DNA of 64,000 bases from Streptomyces katrae (GCF_002028425.1 NZ_CP020042.1:3720001-3784000), one strand, 5' to 3'; counted from the first letter of the stretch, positions 9,959 to 18,522 are shown. The notes: generated by a model not told the origin, from the sequence alone. Program-made: numbers and translations.

Positions 9959-9974
9959 CTAGAGTCCTGTCTAG
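9959..9974. promoter_or_regulatory. Candidate MerR operator between SDR and merR genes
   Basis: CTAGA-N6-TCTAG is a perfect dyad in the divergent intergenic gap, 28 bases before the MerR start, with another CTAGA half at 9952. Its place fits control of the SDR gene by the adjacent MerR protein; binding is inferred. Confidence 0.5.
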
Positions 9975-10002
9975 ATCAACAGCTGTGTGAGGGCGGGCAC
10001 TC

Positions 10003-10497
10003 ATGGACCTGAGCATCGGTGAGGTGGCGCAGCGCAGTGGACTCAGCGTGCACGCGTTGCGGTTTTACGAGCGGGAGGGCCTGTTCGTCAACCCGGTACG
10101 CCGCCTGTCCAACGGCCGCCGCATCTATCACGAGGAAGATCTGGAGTGGCTGGCGATCTGCACAAAGCTGCGTTCCTCCGGCATGTCCCTGGCGGTGATC
10201 CGGCAGTACATCGAACTGGTCCGCCAGGGCCCGGGCAACGAACACGAGCGGCTTGAGCTGCTGCGCCGACACCAAAACCACGTGGAGGCGCAGATCCGGG
10301 AGCTGCAGGGGACCCTGGACGTGATGCGGAACAAGGTGCGGATCTACGAGGACCATGTCGCCCGCGGCGAAGCCGACCGACTTTGGAACCCATCCCACCC
10401 GGATACCGAGCAACGCTCAGAACCCCCGTGCTCGGCTAGCCAGGAAATCACCCAACCGATTCGGCGGCCTCGAACTCACGCCCATCAAGATCGATAG
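10003..10497 (+). CDS. MerR-family transcriptional regulator
   Basis: The 164-aa protein starts with the MerR helix-turn-helix and wing (LSIGEVAQRSGLSVHALRFYEREG, then NGRRIYHEEDL), followed by a dimerisation coiled coil to about residue 125. The last 35 residues are unlike the family and may be read-through of decayed sequence. No cysteine metal-binding loop is present, so an organic or redox ligand is more likely than a metal. It is divergent from the broken SDR gene. Confidence 0.88.
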   Translation: MDLSIGEVAQRSGLSVHALRFYEREGLFVNPVRRLSNGRRIYHEEDLEWLAICTKLRSSGMSLAVIRQYIELVRQGPGNEHERLELLRRHQNHVEAQIRELQGTLDVMRNKVRIYEDHVARGEADRLWNPSHPDTEQRSEPPCSASQEITQPIRRPRTHAHQDR

Positions 10498-10518
10498 AGC
10501 AACAGCCACCTTGGGGGA

Positions 10519-10556
10519 TTCCGAAGCATGTAGCGCGAGTTCGACGCATGCGCTTC
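10519..10556 (+). repeat. Degenerate tRNA-Gly 3'-half scar
   Basis: The stretch matches the anticodon-to-T-loop part of the tRNA: TTCC.AAGC..., then TAGCGCGAGTTCGA against TAGCGCGGGTTCGA in the tRNA. A hairpin with the CCCAGGTC...GACCTG core follows at 10567. It looks like an old attachment site left by an earlier insertion. Confidence 0.6.
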
Positions 10557-10630
10557 ATGGCAGAGCCCCAGGTCGGCGACCTGAGGCTCTGAGTCGCCCG
10601 GACTATGCCAGAAGCGGGATCCTGGGCCAG

Positions 10631-11285
10631 CTACCAGGTGCCGGTGATGGGGGTGTCGCCGGGGCTGCCGTAGACGAAGCTTGCCGCCGTGGTGCTGTTG
10701 TCGTTGGAGAGGTAGAACTTCTGCGTGGCGGGATCGTAGGCGCCGATGCTGCTGATGCCGTCGGCGTTCCAGTCGCCGATCAGCGGGGTCCAGCCGGCGT
10801 TTCCGTACATCGCCTGGCCGATGGTGTGGCCCGCAAGGTCGCCTTCGTAGAAGGTCTGGTTGTCGGGGTGGTAGACGGCTACCGCGTCCTTGCCGTCGCC
10901 GTCCCAGTCACCGGCCAAAGGAATGTCGCCCGGGCTGCCGTAGACGAAGCTCGTGGCCGTCGACCCGTTGTCGTTGGACAGGTAGAAAGTGGCCGTCGTC
11001 GGGTCGAAGGCGCCGATGGTGTCCTTGCCGTCACCGTTCCAGTCACCGACCACCGGAACCCAGTTCGGGTTGCCGAACTTCATGGAGCCGACGGTGGTGC
11101 TGTTGTCGTCGGACAGGTAGAAGGTCGCGGTGGCCGGGTCATAGGCGCCGATGCTGGCCACCTTGTCGCCGTTCCAGTCACCCGCCAGCGGAACCCAGCC
11201 GGGATTGCCGTACTTCGCCGAGCCCAGGGTGTTGCCCGCGTTGTCGCCCTCGTAGAACGTCTGCGTCGACCCGTGATACACGCCT
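10631..11285 (-). repeat. Copy 1 of a 655-bp near-identical direct repeat
   Basis: Compared by eye, this block and 11933-12587 differ at very few positions (for example GACGAAG against GACAAAG near the start). Identity begins exactly at the stop codon and ends just after the GTGATACACGCC motif. It encodes the whole shared repeat domain. Confidence 0.9.
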
Positions 11286-11686
11286 GCATAGGTCTTACGG
11301 GGGCTGGGCGCCGGATACGGATCGGCGTCGTCCGCACCGAGACCGGCCGCCGGGCCGCAGCTGGGCCAGGCACCCTGACCTTGGCCGGCCAGGACCTTCT
11401 CGCCTATCAGGATCTGCTGCTGCTTGGTGGCCTGGTGCGGGTAGGCGGCGTACTGGCTGCCGCCGTATGCCTTCCACGTGCTCAGGCTGAACTGAAGCCC
11501 GCCGTAGTAACCGTTGCCGGTGTTGACGCTCCAGTTCCCGGTGGACTCGCACTGGGCGACCTTGTCCCAGGTGGCCACCGAGGCCGCCTGGGCAGGCTGG
11601 GCGGCGACAGCCGTGAGGCAGGCCGTGGCAAGGGCCAGAGCGAGCGAACCAGCCGTACGGGCGGCGGTCGACGTGGGGCGGCGCAT
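10631..11686 (-). CDS. Secreted Rpf-like transglycosylase with C-terminal FG-GAP/VCBS-type repeats
   Basis: The 351-aa product has a signal peptide ([22 protein letters not shown], cleavage near AQAA-SV). A resuscitation-promoting-factor/transglycosylase-like domain follows ([27 protein letters not shown], catalytic Glu in CESTGNW). The C-terminal 220 residues hold repeats of a GDWNGDG...[14 protein letters not shown] unit, likely a beta-propeller wall-binding module. It should cleave peptidoglycan outside the cell. ATG 11686 follows AAGGAG at good spacing. The repeat module is nearly identical to that of the next gene. Confidence 0.87.
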   Translation of the reverse strand: MRRPTSTAARTAGSLALALATACLTAVAAQPAQAASVATWDKVAQCESTGNWSVNTGNGYYGGLQFSLSTWKAYGGSQYAAYPHQATKQQQILIGEKVLAGQGQGAWPSCGPAAGLGADDADPYPAPSPRKTYAGVYHGSTQTFYEGDNAGNTLGSAKYGNPGWVPLAGDWNGDKVASIGAYDPATATFYLSDDNSTTVGSMKFGNPNWVPVVGDWNGDGKDTIGAFDPTTATFYLSNDNGSTATSFVYGSPGDIPLAGDWDGDGKDAVAVYHPDNQTFYEGDLAGHTIGQAMYGNAGWTPLIGDWNADGISSIGAYDPATQKFYLSNDNSTTAASFVYGSPGDTPITGTW

Positions 11687-11874
11687 GGGTGATGGGCTCC
11701 TTCTGTGAAAGGAAAACGGGGGCATGGCATGCGTGGATGGCGGCGAGGCCGCGATCGGGTGAGGGGTCACTGCCTGGTGGGAGCACGCTGCGGAGGTCGA
11801 CAGCCGCAGCGACCGGCCTGGCCGTTGAGCAGACTGCTCAAGGTTGTGGCGGGCTCGGGTGCGTGTACCGGGTG

Positions 11875-11897
11875 GGCGCCGGCTGGGTGCCGGCGCC
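11875..11897 (-). terminator. Hairpin terminator after the NlpC/P60-like gene
   Basis: Perfect arms GGCGCCGGC / GCCGGCGCC with a five-base loop lie 36 bases past the stop codon at 11933. Confidence 0.7.
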
Positions 11898-11932
11898 TAC
11901 CGACTGAGATATCGCACCTTGGGTCGCCCGAC

Positions 11933-12587
11933 CTACCAGGTGCCGGTGATGGGGGTGTCGCCGGGGCTGCCGTAGACAAAGCTTGCCGCCGTGGTGCTGT
12001 TGTCGTTGGAGAGGTAGAACTTCTGCGTGGCGGGATCGTAGGCGCCGATGCTGCTGATGCCGTCGGCGTTCCAGTCGCCGATCAGCGGGGTCCAGCCGGC
12101 GTTTCCGTACATCGCCTGGCCGATGGTGTGGCCCGCAAGGTCGCCTTCGTAGAAGGTCTGGTTGTCGGGGTGGTAGACGGCTACCGCGTCCTTGCCGTCG
12201 CCGTCCCAGTCACCGGCCAAAGGAATGTCGCCCGGGCTGCCGTAGACGAAGCTCGTGGCCGTCGACCCGTTGTCGTTGGACAGGTAGAAAGTGGCCGTCG
12301 TCGGGTCGAAGGCGCCGATGGTGTCCTTGCCGTCACCGTTCCAGTCACCGACCACCGGAACCCAGTTCGGGTTGCCGAACTTCATGGAGCCGACGGTGGT
12401 GCTGTTGTCGTCGGACAGGTAGAAGGTCGCGGTGGCCGGGTCATAGGCGCCGATGCTGGCCACCTTGTCGCCGTTCCAGTCACCCGCCAGCGGAACCCAG
12501 CCGGGATTGCCGTACTTCGCCGAGCCCAGGGTGTTGCCCGCGTTGTCGCCCTCGTAGAACGTCTGCGTCGACCCGTGATACACGCCG
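11933..12587 (-). repeat. Copy 2 of the 655-bp near-identical direct repeat
   Basis: Second copy, 1302 bases from the first, in the same orientation. It forms the C-terminal half of a different enzyme, which points to a recent domain duplication or gene conversion. Confidence 0.9.
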
Positions 12588-13216
12588 ACCTGGGTCGGGC
12601 GCACGGTGATGTTGTTGACAATGTTGTCGTAGCGCAGTGCCGAGTAGCTGCTCGTGGGGTGGCTGGCCAGGGTCGAGGCGTACAGGTTGCCGTCGGTGTT
12701 GTAGTTCGTCGGCCGGCTGCGGCTGCTCTCCTGGTAGTAGTTGAAGGTGCCCGCGCTCTTGTCCCGCCAGCCAGCGAAGAGAACGACGTGGTCGTTGCTG
12801 TTGAGGACATCGCCGGGCTGCAGATCCCACTTGTTGATCTGTGTGGAGACGTCGGGCAGGGAGTAGGTGGTGCGGCTGGAGTCGAGCTGCCAGGCCATCG
12901 AGACCAAGCCGGAGCAGTCCTGCCGGTAGCGGCCGCCGGTACGGGCGTCGGACCACCAGCTGTAGGGGGCCGTGAGGCCGTTGGCGCTGTACGGGACCTG
13001 CTCGTCCACCCATACCTGGGCCCGGGCTATGGCCTGGCTGCGGGAGACCTTGCCGCCGGGGGCGGCGTTGTTGCCCAGCGATCCGGTCGAGGTGACGGAA
13101 GAGTAGGTGGCCTGGATGCTGTCGGCGTGGGCGGGCATGACGGACAGGACGAGCGAGGCGGCGCAGGCGGCGGTGACGATGCTCGCGGCGCGGAAGGCCG
13201 AGGTCTTGACGGACAA
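11933..13216 (-). CDS. Secreted NlpC/P60-type peptidase with C-terminal FG-GAP/VCBS-type repeats
   Basis: The 427-aa product has a signal peptide (SVKTSAFRAASIVTAACAASLVLSVMPAHA). An amidase domain follows with catalytic Cys in RQDCSGLVSMAWQ and His in NDHVVLFAGW. The C-terminal repeat module is shared with the Rpf-like neighbour. The enzyme probably cuts peptidoglycan stem peptides outside the cell. I choose TTG 13216 because AGGAG sits six bases upstream and it opens directly on the signal peptide; no ATG/GTG is better placed. Confidence 0.83.
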   Translation of the reverse strand: MSVKTSAFRAASIVTAACAASLVLSVMPAHADSIQATYSSVTSTGSLGNNAAPGGKVSRSQAIARAQVWVDEQVPYSANGLTAPYSWWSDARTGGRYRQDCSGLVSMAWQLDSSRTTYSLPDVSTQINKWDLQPGDVLNSNDHVVLFAGWRDKSAGTFNYYQESSRSRPTNYNTDGNLYASTLASHPTSSYSALRYDNIVNNITVRPTQVGVYHGSTQTFYEGDNAGNTLGSAKYGNPGWVPLAGDWNGDKVASIGAYDPATATFYLSDDNSTTVGSMKFGNPNWVPVVGDWNGDGKDTIGAFDPTTATFYLSNDNGSTATSFVYGSPGDIPLAGDWDGDGKDAVAVYHPDNQTFYEGDLAGHTIGQAMYGNAGWTPLIGDWNADGISSIGAYDPATQKFYLSNDNSTTAASFVYGSPGDTPITGTW

Positions 13217-13284
13217 CGTGACTCCTGATGAAGAGAGGGAAACGGCTGGGATCCTGCGGGGTCGTACGAGGTCTGTTGGCGCAC

Positions 13285-14127
13285 TCAGTTCTGGGCGCCG
13301 AGGTCGGCCAGCGCGCCGAGTACGGCGGCGTCGGTGCCGGTGTCGTGCGGCGGTGCGGGGCGCTCGGCCAGCTCGTCGAACTGGAAGAGCGTGAGGTGGT
13401 CGCCCTGGTGGACGGCGTAGAGGTGGTTTGTCTGCACGTCGCGGGCGGTGCCCGTCCAATGGCGCGACCAGGCGGTGCCGTCCTTGCTGGTGGCGGTCGT
13501 GGACACGACGGCGTCCTGCGGTACTCCCTCGCGGGCCTGGAGTCCGCGGGACGTGGCCTGGCAGTTGTTCATGTCGGCGACGAGCTGGTCGTAGGCTCCC
13601 TTGGCGGACGCGGCGTCGGGGAAAGAGAAAAGCTGCTGACCGGCGGCGTTCCTGGCCGAACTCAGGTATCCCTGCTGCTGCCAGAGGGTGGCGCCGGCGA
13701 CGGTCGCGCACTCGTTCAGCGTGATCTTCTGCCCGCGCAGTTCCTGGCTGCTCAGCGGCCCGTCCGGCTTCCAGCCGAGGCTCTTCTCGACGGGCAGCTT
13801 CGCCAGGCCCTCCGGCTTGACGGCCACCGTGCGCGCTGCGCCGCCCGGATCCCCCTTCCCCTGCGTGGCCTTTCCGGCCCGTGACCGGGGTGCCGACGGA
13901 GTCGAGGACTGAGGCCCCGTCGTCGGATCGGCGGACTTCTTGTCCGGCGGAGGAGCGCTCGTCAGGGAATCGGGCGCCTGCACTGTGGCCGGGGATTCGT
14001 GAGCGGCTGCGGCCGGCGCGGAGCCGGTGTCGGCCCGGCCGCAGCCGGCCGTCGCCACAGCCGCCGCGCAGACGGCCAGGGCCACCGAGACGGCGCTGAA
14101 CGTCAATCGGGGCTTTGGCATGGACAT
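13285..14127 (-). CDS. Lipoprotein with PknH-like sensor domain
   Basis: The 280-aa product has a lipobox (AVATAGC, Cys near residue 28), a Pro/Ser-rich linker, and a domain with NECATVAGATLWQQQGYLSSARN and a second Cys in DMNNCQATSRG, like the extracellular sensor domain of actinobacterial PknH-type proteins. It would be tethered outside the membrane. ATG 14127 lies five bases after AGGAG. It precedes the NlpC/P60 gene by 68 bases, so the two may be co-transcribed. Confidence 0.75.
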   Translation of the reverse strand: MSMPKPRLTFSAVSVALAVCAAAVATAGCGRADTGSAPAAAAHESPATVQAPDSLTSAPPPDKKSADPTTGPQSSTPSAPRSRAGKATQGKGDPGGAARTVAVKPEGLAKLPVEKSLGWKPDGPLSSQELRGQKITLNECATVAGATLWQQQGYLSSARNAAGQQLFSFPDAASAKGAYDQLVADMNNCQATSRGLQAREGVPQDAVVSTTATSKDGTAWSRHWTGTARDVQTNHLYAVHQGDHLTLFQFDELAERPAPPHDTGTDAAVLGALADLGAQN

Positions 14128-14286
14128 GACGACTCCTGGGGTGGTGAAGGGCATGACGGAAGGTGGTTCCGAAGCAGGGGGGATGGACACACCCCGCGTC
14201 GGCAGGTCACATCGCCGGCGACGCGCAGAGGAGTTGCGCTCATGCGGAGAAGAGGCGGCGGGACTCCGCTGTGGGCCGGTCCTCGC

Positions 14287-14565
14287 TCAGTGGTGGAGCG
14301 TGACGGAGTATCCGCGGGCGCAGGTGGCACCCGAGGCGAGCGCCCCGGTCATCAACCGCCCAGCCTTGGCGTGCGCGATGTCGGTGCTCGCGGCCCGGAT
14401 GAAGAGGATGATCCCGATGCCGGCCGGGGTGGTGCGTGCCCGGATGTGTTCCATGCCGCATTCGGGTGTGGCGTGGGCCCAGAGAATGTCCACAAGGGCG
14501 TGGGCCTGGCTCTCGTCGGGTGTTCCGCCCCCGGTCTGCGTCAGGGTGAGATGGACGGGCACCAT
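14287..14565 (-). CDS. Conserved small protein downstream of the GIGWD peptide gene
   Basis: A 92-aa, non-secreted protein (MVPVHLTLTQTGGGTPDESQAHALVDILWA...) with a central hydrophobic beta-like stretch (AGIGIILFIRAAS). It starts five bases after the peptide stop, so translation is likely coupled. I recognise no family; by position it could process, carry or confer immunity to the peptide. Confidence 0.6.
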   Translation of the reverse strand: MVPVHLTLTQTGGGTPDESQAHALVDILWAHATPECGMEHIRARTTPAGIGIILFIRAASTDIAHAKAGRLMTGALASGATCARGYSVTLHH

Positions 14566-14570
14566 CGTGG

Positions 14571-14756
14571 TCAGTCCCAGCCGATGCCGTTGGTCGGCGA
14601 ACCGCTCGCGGACATCGTCCCGTTCACCGGGGCCACGTCCCAGCCGATACCGGTCGGGCCCGCCGCGGCGTAGGAGGTCGAGGCGAGGGGCGCCGCCACG
14701 CCGGTCAGGACGGAGGTGAGGAAGGCGGTGGTCAGCAGGCGGGCGGTTCTGGACAT
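14571..14756 (-). CDS. Small secreted peptide precursor with two GIGWD motifs
   Basis: The 61-aa product has a clear signal peptide (MSRTARLLTTAFLTSVLTGV, cleavage near TSYA-AAG). The predicted mature peptide of about 30 residues has GIGWD near its start and again as its last five residues. The ATG follows AGGGG. It lies downstream of a membrane protein, an HExxH protease-like protein and an XRE regulator in the same orientation, which is the setting of a peptide signal or toxin. Function is unknown. Confidence 0.6.
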   Translation of the reverse strand: MSRTARLLTTAFLTSVLTGVAAPLASTSYAAAGPTGIGWDVAPVNGTMSASGSPTNGIGWD

Positions 14757-14931
14757 GGCGGTACCCCTAACTGGTGGCGTGGGTGCGGATGACAGGGACC
14801 CCGTGATCAGGTGGTTGGTCCCCCGGGCCGGCTGGGACTCGGTGTCCTCCGCCGTTCCGGTGATCACCATCCTGCCGACACCGGCCATCCCCGGGAAGGC
14901 AATGAGCCCGTCAGCATGCGGCCTGGCCGCA

Positions 14932-16131
14932 TCAGGACGCGAGCTCCGCCGACCTGCCTTGACAGCCCCTTGCGGCAGCACCCTGCGCGCCTGACAACTG
15001 CCGGTAGGCGGCGGCCACCTTGAGCAGCCACGCGATCTCCTCGCTGGGAGTTCTCGCATGCGACGGGAGGGGCGGGTGGCCGGAATCGGGGTCCCCGTGG
15101 AGCGCGGCGAACAGCCACGCGGCCTCCGTGCGGGCGTCGGTCTCACCGCCTCCCAGCGGCGAGTCGGAATCGGCCCCCGGTCCTTCGGGGCGAGTTGCCA
15201 CGGACCGATCGCGCAGTACGAGACAGGCGTCGCGGATCTCGAAGGCACGGTGGGCCACATCCAGGGTCCGGTCGCCGAGGACGAACAGGTCGCGCGTGCG
15301 GCCCACACGTGGGCCGAACACCACGGTCGGTGCGGCATGGAGCAGCTCGGACCACAGCGGATGCAACCGCCACAGCGCGTACTGGTCGTGGAGGTATCGG
15401 CCCAGCGTTCTCAGGGGCGGCAGGGCCAGGCCGACCACGAGAAGGAGGAGGGTGACGGCCGGCAGGAACTCGGAGAGGGGTTCCCCGGTCGAGGGCCCGG
15501 GGGCAGGCGTCCGGCTCTGTGCGCGGGCGAGGAAGACCACCCGGTAGGCGGTATAGACGAAGCCCAGCGCGCAGCCGGCGGTCAGGCACACGACCCCCGC
15601 TCGCAGGAGGCCTCGGGGCACGCTGCGCCGGTTCGACCAGAAGAGCCTCGCCGACAGCAGGGTCGAGGTGCCGAGGTAGGCGTAGACGATGCCTTCGTAC
15701 AGGCGCACCGCCGGGTCGCCGAGGTGGGAGTCGGTCACCTGGGTCGCCGGAAGGGTGGGGTCGTGCTCGAAGGAGAAGACGAACAGAACGGTGAGGGCGA
15801 TCGCGGCCGTCAGTACCGAGGCGATCCGCAGACGTACGGTGGCGGCTCGTCGTGGTCTGCGGCCGTGGACCGTGATCACGTATTCCAGGATGAAGTAATT
15901 CGACGCCAGGCCGGCCAGGTGCTTGATGAGGACGGACAGGTCGGGTGAGCCCGTGGCGACCCGGATGAGGTTCTCCACGGCAGGCGGTCTGGTGGTCATC
16001 GCCATGGTGATCGCGGTGAGGCAGCCCCACAGGTACCTCGACGGACGTGAGCCGTTGAAGGCGGAGGGAGCCCGCCAGATCACCACCGTCCACAGCACAG
16101 CGGGAATGGTGAACGCGTAGATCGGGTTCAT
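14932..16131 (-). CDS. MAB_1171c-family multi-spanning membrane protein
   Basis: The 399-aa product has about seven membrane helices in residues 1-260 followed by a cytosolic C-terminal region of about 140 residues. The family is often labelled a putative transporter (DUF6545 region) and is commonly next to XRE and ImmA/IrrE-type genes in Streptomyces. The start ATG overlaps the upstream stop (TGATG; GTG 16134 also possible), so it is coupled to the protease-like gene. Sensor or exporter roles are both possible. Confidence 0.78.
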   Translation of the reverse strand: MNPIYAFTIPAVLWTVVIWRAPSAFNGSRPSRYLWGCLTAITMAMTTRPPAVENLIRVATGSPDLSVLIKHLAGLASNYFILEYVITVHGRRPRRAATVRLRIASVLTAAIALTVLFVFSFEHDPTLPATQVTDSHLGDPAVRLYEGIVYAYLGTSTLLSARLFWSNRRSVPRGLLRAGVVCLTAGCALGFVYTAYRVVFLARAQSRTPAPGPSTGEPLSEFLPAVTLLLLVVGLALPPLRTLGRYLHDQYALWRLHPLWSELLHAAPTVVFGPRVGRTRDLFVLGDRTLDVAHRAFEIRDACLVLRDRSVATRPEGPGADSDSPLGGGETDARTEAAWLFAALHGDPDSGHPPLPSHARTPSEEIAWLLKVAAAYRQLSGAQGAAARGCQGRSAELAS

Positions 16132-16655
16132 CACTCACCTCGCCAGGACCGCAGGCGGCGTATGGGATGTGCGAGGCTGCTTGCCAGTCGGCGCGAGGAC
16201 GGGGTGCCGACCCGGTCGGCGCCGGCCAGGTCAGCCAGGAGCACGGCGATCATCTCGGCTTCCTGCTCCTCGACCGCCTCGAAATCGCTGCGGGCCTTGC
16301 CGAGTGTGTGGGTGAGCAGTTCCGGGGTCAGCTCGGTGAGGGCCCGGGCGAGCTGGGCCAGTTCGACCGTGGGGGTGTGGCCGCACAGTACGTGACCGAG
16401 CTCGTGGAGCTTAATCAGGTCTTGGTGGGCCGGACTGGTTCGCTGCTCGTAGAGGATGACGTCCACGCTGGGCAGCGTGATCCACGCCCCGCACGGGGAG
16501 GCGAGGCCGGTCTCGGGAAGCGGCTCCATCACGATGGGGCGCCCCCGGTGCCGGGCCAGGGCGTCGCGGAAGGAGTCGACCGTGAATGGATCGGGCAGCT
16601 CGAACTCAGCCAAGATGCTCTCGCAACGCCTGCGCAGGCCCCGCGGTACGGGCAT
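16131..16655 (-). CDS. ImmA/IrrE-like zinc metallopeptidase domain protein
   Basis: The 174-aa protein carries HELGH at residues 84-88, the HExxH zinc motif of the ImmA/IrrE group, whose members cut XRE-type repressors. It is encoded directly after an XRE gene and may act on that regulator. ATG 16655 is preceded by GAAGGA at seven to eight bases; a GTG at 16697 is also open but poorly placed. Confidence 0.8.
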   Translation of the reverse strand: MPVPRGLRRRCESILAEFELPDPFTVDSFRDALARHRGRPIVMEPLPETGLASPCGAWITLPSVDVILYEQRTSPAHQDLIKLHELGHVLCGHTPTVELAQLARALTELTPELLTHTLGKARSDFEAVEEQEAEMIAVLLADLAGADRVGTPSSRRLASSLAHPIRRLRSWRGE

Positions 16656-16709
16656 GTGGAGAGGGATCCTTCGGTCAGCAGTCAGTGCGCTGCCCACCCT
16701 ACGTGGCGG

Positions 16710-17234
16710 CTACCACGCGCCGCTGCCTGCCTCTCCCGCAGCCTCTGCCTCAAGCGCGCTCAGGCGGTCGGCGAGCGCGACCAGCATGTGGAGACTGTTG
16801 TCGGACAGCCCTGAGGCGCGCTGCGCCAGGCCGATGACCCCGGCGTTCCCCACAGCCGCCTGAATGCCCGCCAACTTCTCCAGGGCAAGCAGTTGCTCGT
16901 CCACGGCGGCGGCCTTGGCGTCGTCGAGGAAGTACGTCGCACCGGAGCGGATGCCGAACGCCAGGCCGAGCCAGTCCAGTGTCTCGACTGTCGGGTTGGG
17001 GGCTTGCCCCTTCTGCGTGGTCGCCTGGTGCAGATTGCGGATCGTGTCCTTGGAGATGACGTTGCGTCCGGCGATCCGATTGGCCCGATCGGCCAGCTCC
17101 CGGTACGTGGGCGCCCTCCCTCCGGTTCGGGCAGCCTCCTGGGCGATCAGCCTGGCGAGTTTTTCGGAGATCTTGTGGGCACGGTCGGGCGGCGAAGGCG
17201 GATGGTGGCGGTCACCAACTGCTTCTGCGTCCAT
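16710..17234 (-). CDS. XRE-like helix-turn-helix regulator
   Basis: The 174-aa protein has an N-terminal helix-turn-helix (PTYRELADRANRIAGRNVISKDTIRNL) and a C-terminal alpha-helical half (residues 100-170) suited to dimerisation or cleavage. It heads the leftward operon with the ImmA-like protease. A palindrome at 17284-17299 lies about 50 bases upstream of its start. Confidence 0.82.
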   Translation of the reverse strand: MDAEAVGDRHHPPSPPDRAHKISEKLARLIAQEAARTGGRAPTYRELADRANRIAGRNVISKDTIRNLHQATTQKGQAPNPTVETLDWLGLAFGIRSGATYFLDDAKAAAVDEQLLALEKLAGIQAAVGNAGVIGLAQRASGLSDNSLHMLVALADRLSALEAEAAGEAGSGAW

Positions 17235-17283
17235 TCCGGTCAGCTCCGATCAGTCGACGATCAACATACCCCCCACACGAGGT

Positions 17284-17299
17284 GACGATTTTAGTCGCC
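17284..17299. promoter_or_regulatory. Operator-like palindrome upstream of the XRE operon
   Basis: GACGATTTTAGTCGCC; with the inverted site at 17417 it gives the consensus GRCGATTTTARTCGYC. It lies in the gap between two divergent regulators. Confidence 0.55.
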
Positions 17300-17416
17300 G
17301 CAGCACACGCCGCTCAAGCCGACGGGGACTCAGGCAACCCCCCTTCCAGGGCGGGCACTGGACGGCAGTTGGTCCACGACCCAGTTGATCAATCACAGGT
17401 CGAACCATAGACTCGC

Positions 17417-17432
17417 GGCGATTTTAATCGTC
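17417..17432. promoter_or_regulatory. Matching palindrome upstream of the LuxR-like gene
   Basis: GGCGATTTTAATCGTC lies 23 bases before ATG 17455 and matches the site at 17284-17299 at 13 of 16 positions. The pair suggests one protein controls both directions. Confidence 0.55.
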
Positions 17433-17454
17433 TTGTAGGCCGGGGGGCTGGCGG

Positions 17455-18453
17455 ATGTTGGACATGCTGGGGCTGGATGGCGCATCAGAAGCGGTGTACC
17501 GGGCCATGCTCTCCGATCCCGAGGGCAGCGTGCAGGACCTCTGCGAGCAACTGGGCGTACCCGAGAGCACCGTGCGCGACGCCCTCGACAGGCTCGCCGA
17601 CCTCCGGCTCCTGCGTGCCTCCCGGGAGGCACTCGGTGTCATGCGGCCGGTCAGCCCGGAGCTCGGCCTGGAGATGCTCCTGCGACGACAGGAGGAGGAA
17701 CTCCTGCGCCGACGGCAGGAGCTCGAACTGAGCAGGGCCGCCGCGGCGCTGGCCATCGCCGAATACGCCGACCTGCGCCCCGCTACGCCGGCCTCCCCGG
17801 CCGCTCACACCCAGCGCCTGGTCGGTCTCGACGCCATCCAGACGACCCTGGAAGTCCTCGCGCGGGAAGTGTCCGGCGAGTGCCTGTCCGTCATGCCGGG
17901 CGGGGCACAGTCACAGGCCAGCCTCGACGCGTCCAGACCGTTGGACGACGCGGCCATGAGTAGGGGAATCACCCTTATGACGCTCTACCAGGACAGCGTG
18001 CGCCACGACCCGGCGACCCTCGCCTACGCGCGGTGGATGACGGAACGGGGCGGCGGGGTGCGCACCTGTCCGACGCTTCCTCCGCGCATGCTCGTCTTCG
18101 ACCGCAAGGTCGCCATGGTCCCCATCGATCCGGCCGACACGAAGCGGGGCGCGCTGTGCACCCGCGAGGCGGGGATCGTTGCCTCACTGGTCGCACTGTT
18201 CGAGCAGACGTGGAACTCCGCCGTCCCGCTGGGCGCCGACCGTTCCAAGGACGCCCAGAGCGGTCTCACCGCCTCCGAGCAGGAGCTGCTCAGGCTCCTG
18301 GCGTCCGGCCTCACCGACGAGGTCGCGGGGCGACGCCTCGGCATCTCCGCCCGTAGCGTGCGCCGGCAGATGGCCGGCCTCATGGAACGCCTCGATGCGT
18401 CGAGCCGCTTCGAGGCCGGATTGAAGGCAGCCCAACACGGCTGGCTGCGCTAG
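17455..18453 (+). CDS. TrmB-/LuxR-type transcriptional regulator
   Basis: The 332-aa protein has an N-terminal winged-helix like TrmB (EAVYRAMLSDPEGSVQDLCEQLGVPESTVRDALDRL), a coiled coil (residues 75-105), a central domain, and a C-terminal LuxR helix-turn-helix (LTASEQELLRLLASGLTDEVAGRRLGISARSVRRQMAGLMERL). It is divergent from the XRE/ImmA/MAB_1171c/peptide operon and shares its operator motif. A broken relative lies at 62.1-62.5 kb. Confidence 0.85.
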   Translation: MLDMLGLDGASEAVYRAMLSDPEGSVQDLCEQLGVPESTVRDALDRLADLRLLRASREALGVMRPVSPELGLEMLLRRQEEELLRRRQELELSRAAAALAIAEYADLRPATPASPAAHTQRLVGLDAIQTTLEVLAREVSGECLSVMPGGAQSQASLDASRPLDDAAMSRGITLMTLYQDSVRHDPATLAYARWMTERGGGVRTCPTLPPRMLVFDRKVAMVPIDPADTKRGALCTREAGIVASLVALFEQTWNSAVPLGADRSKDAQSGLTASEQELLRLLASGLTDEVAGRRLGISARSVRRQMAGLMERLDASSRFEAGLKAAQHGWLR

Positions 18454-18522
18454 TACTCCAGCAGGATTTCGCTGTTTGATCTGTGGGTTTCGCTGGGCGG
18501 CCGGGGTGTAGCGGTCTGTGGA

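Noticed and set aside
11687..11932. ydaO (c-di-AMP) riboswitch before the Rpf-like gene
   Set aside because: Such switches occur before rpf genes in Streptomyces, but I could not find the conserved core motifs in this leader.
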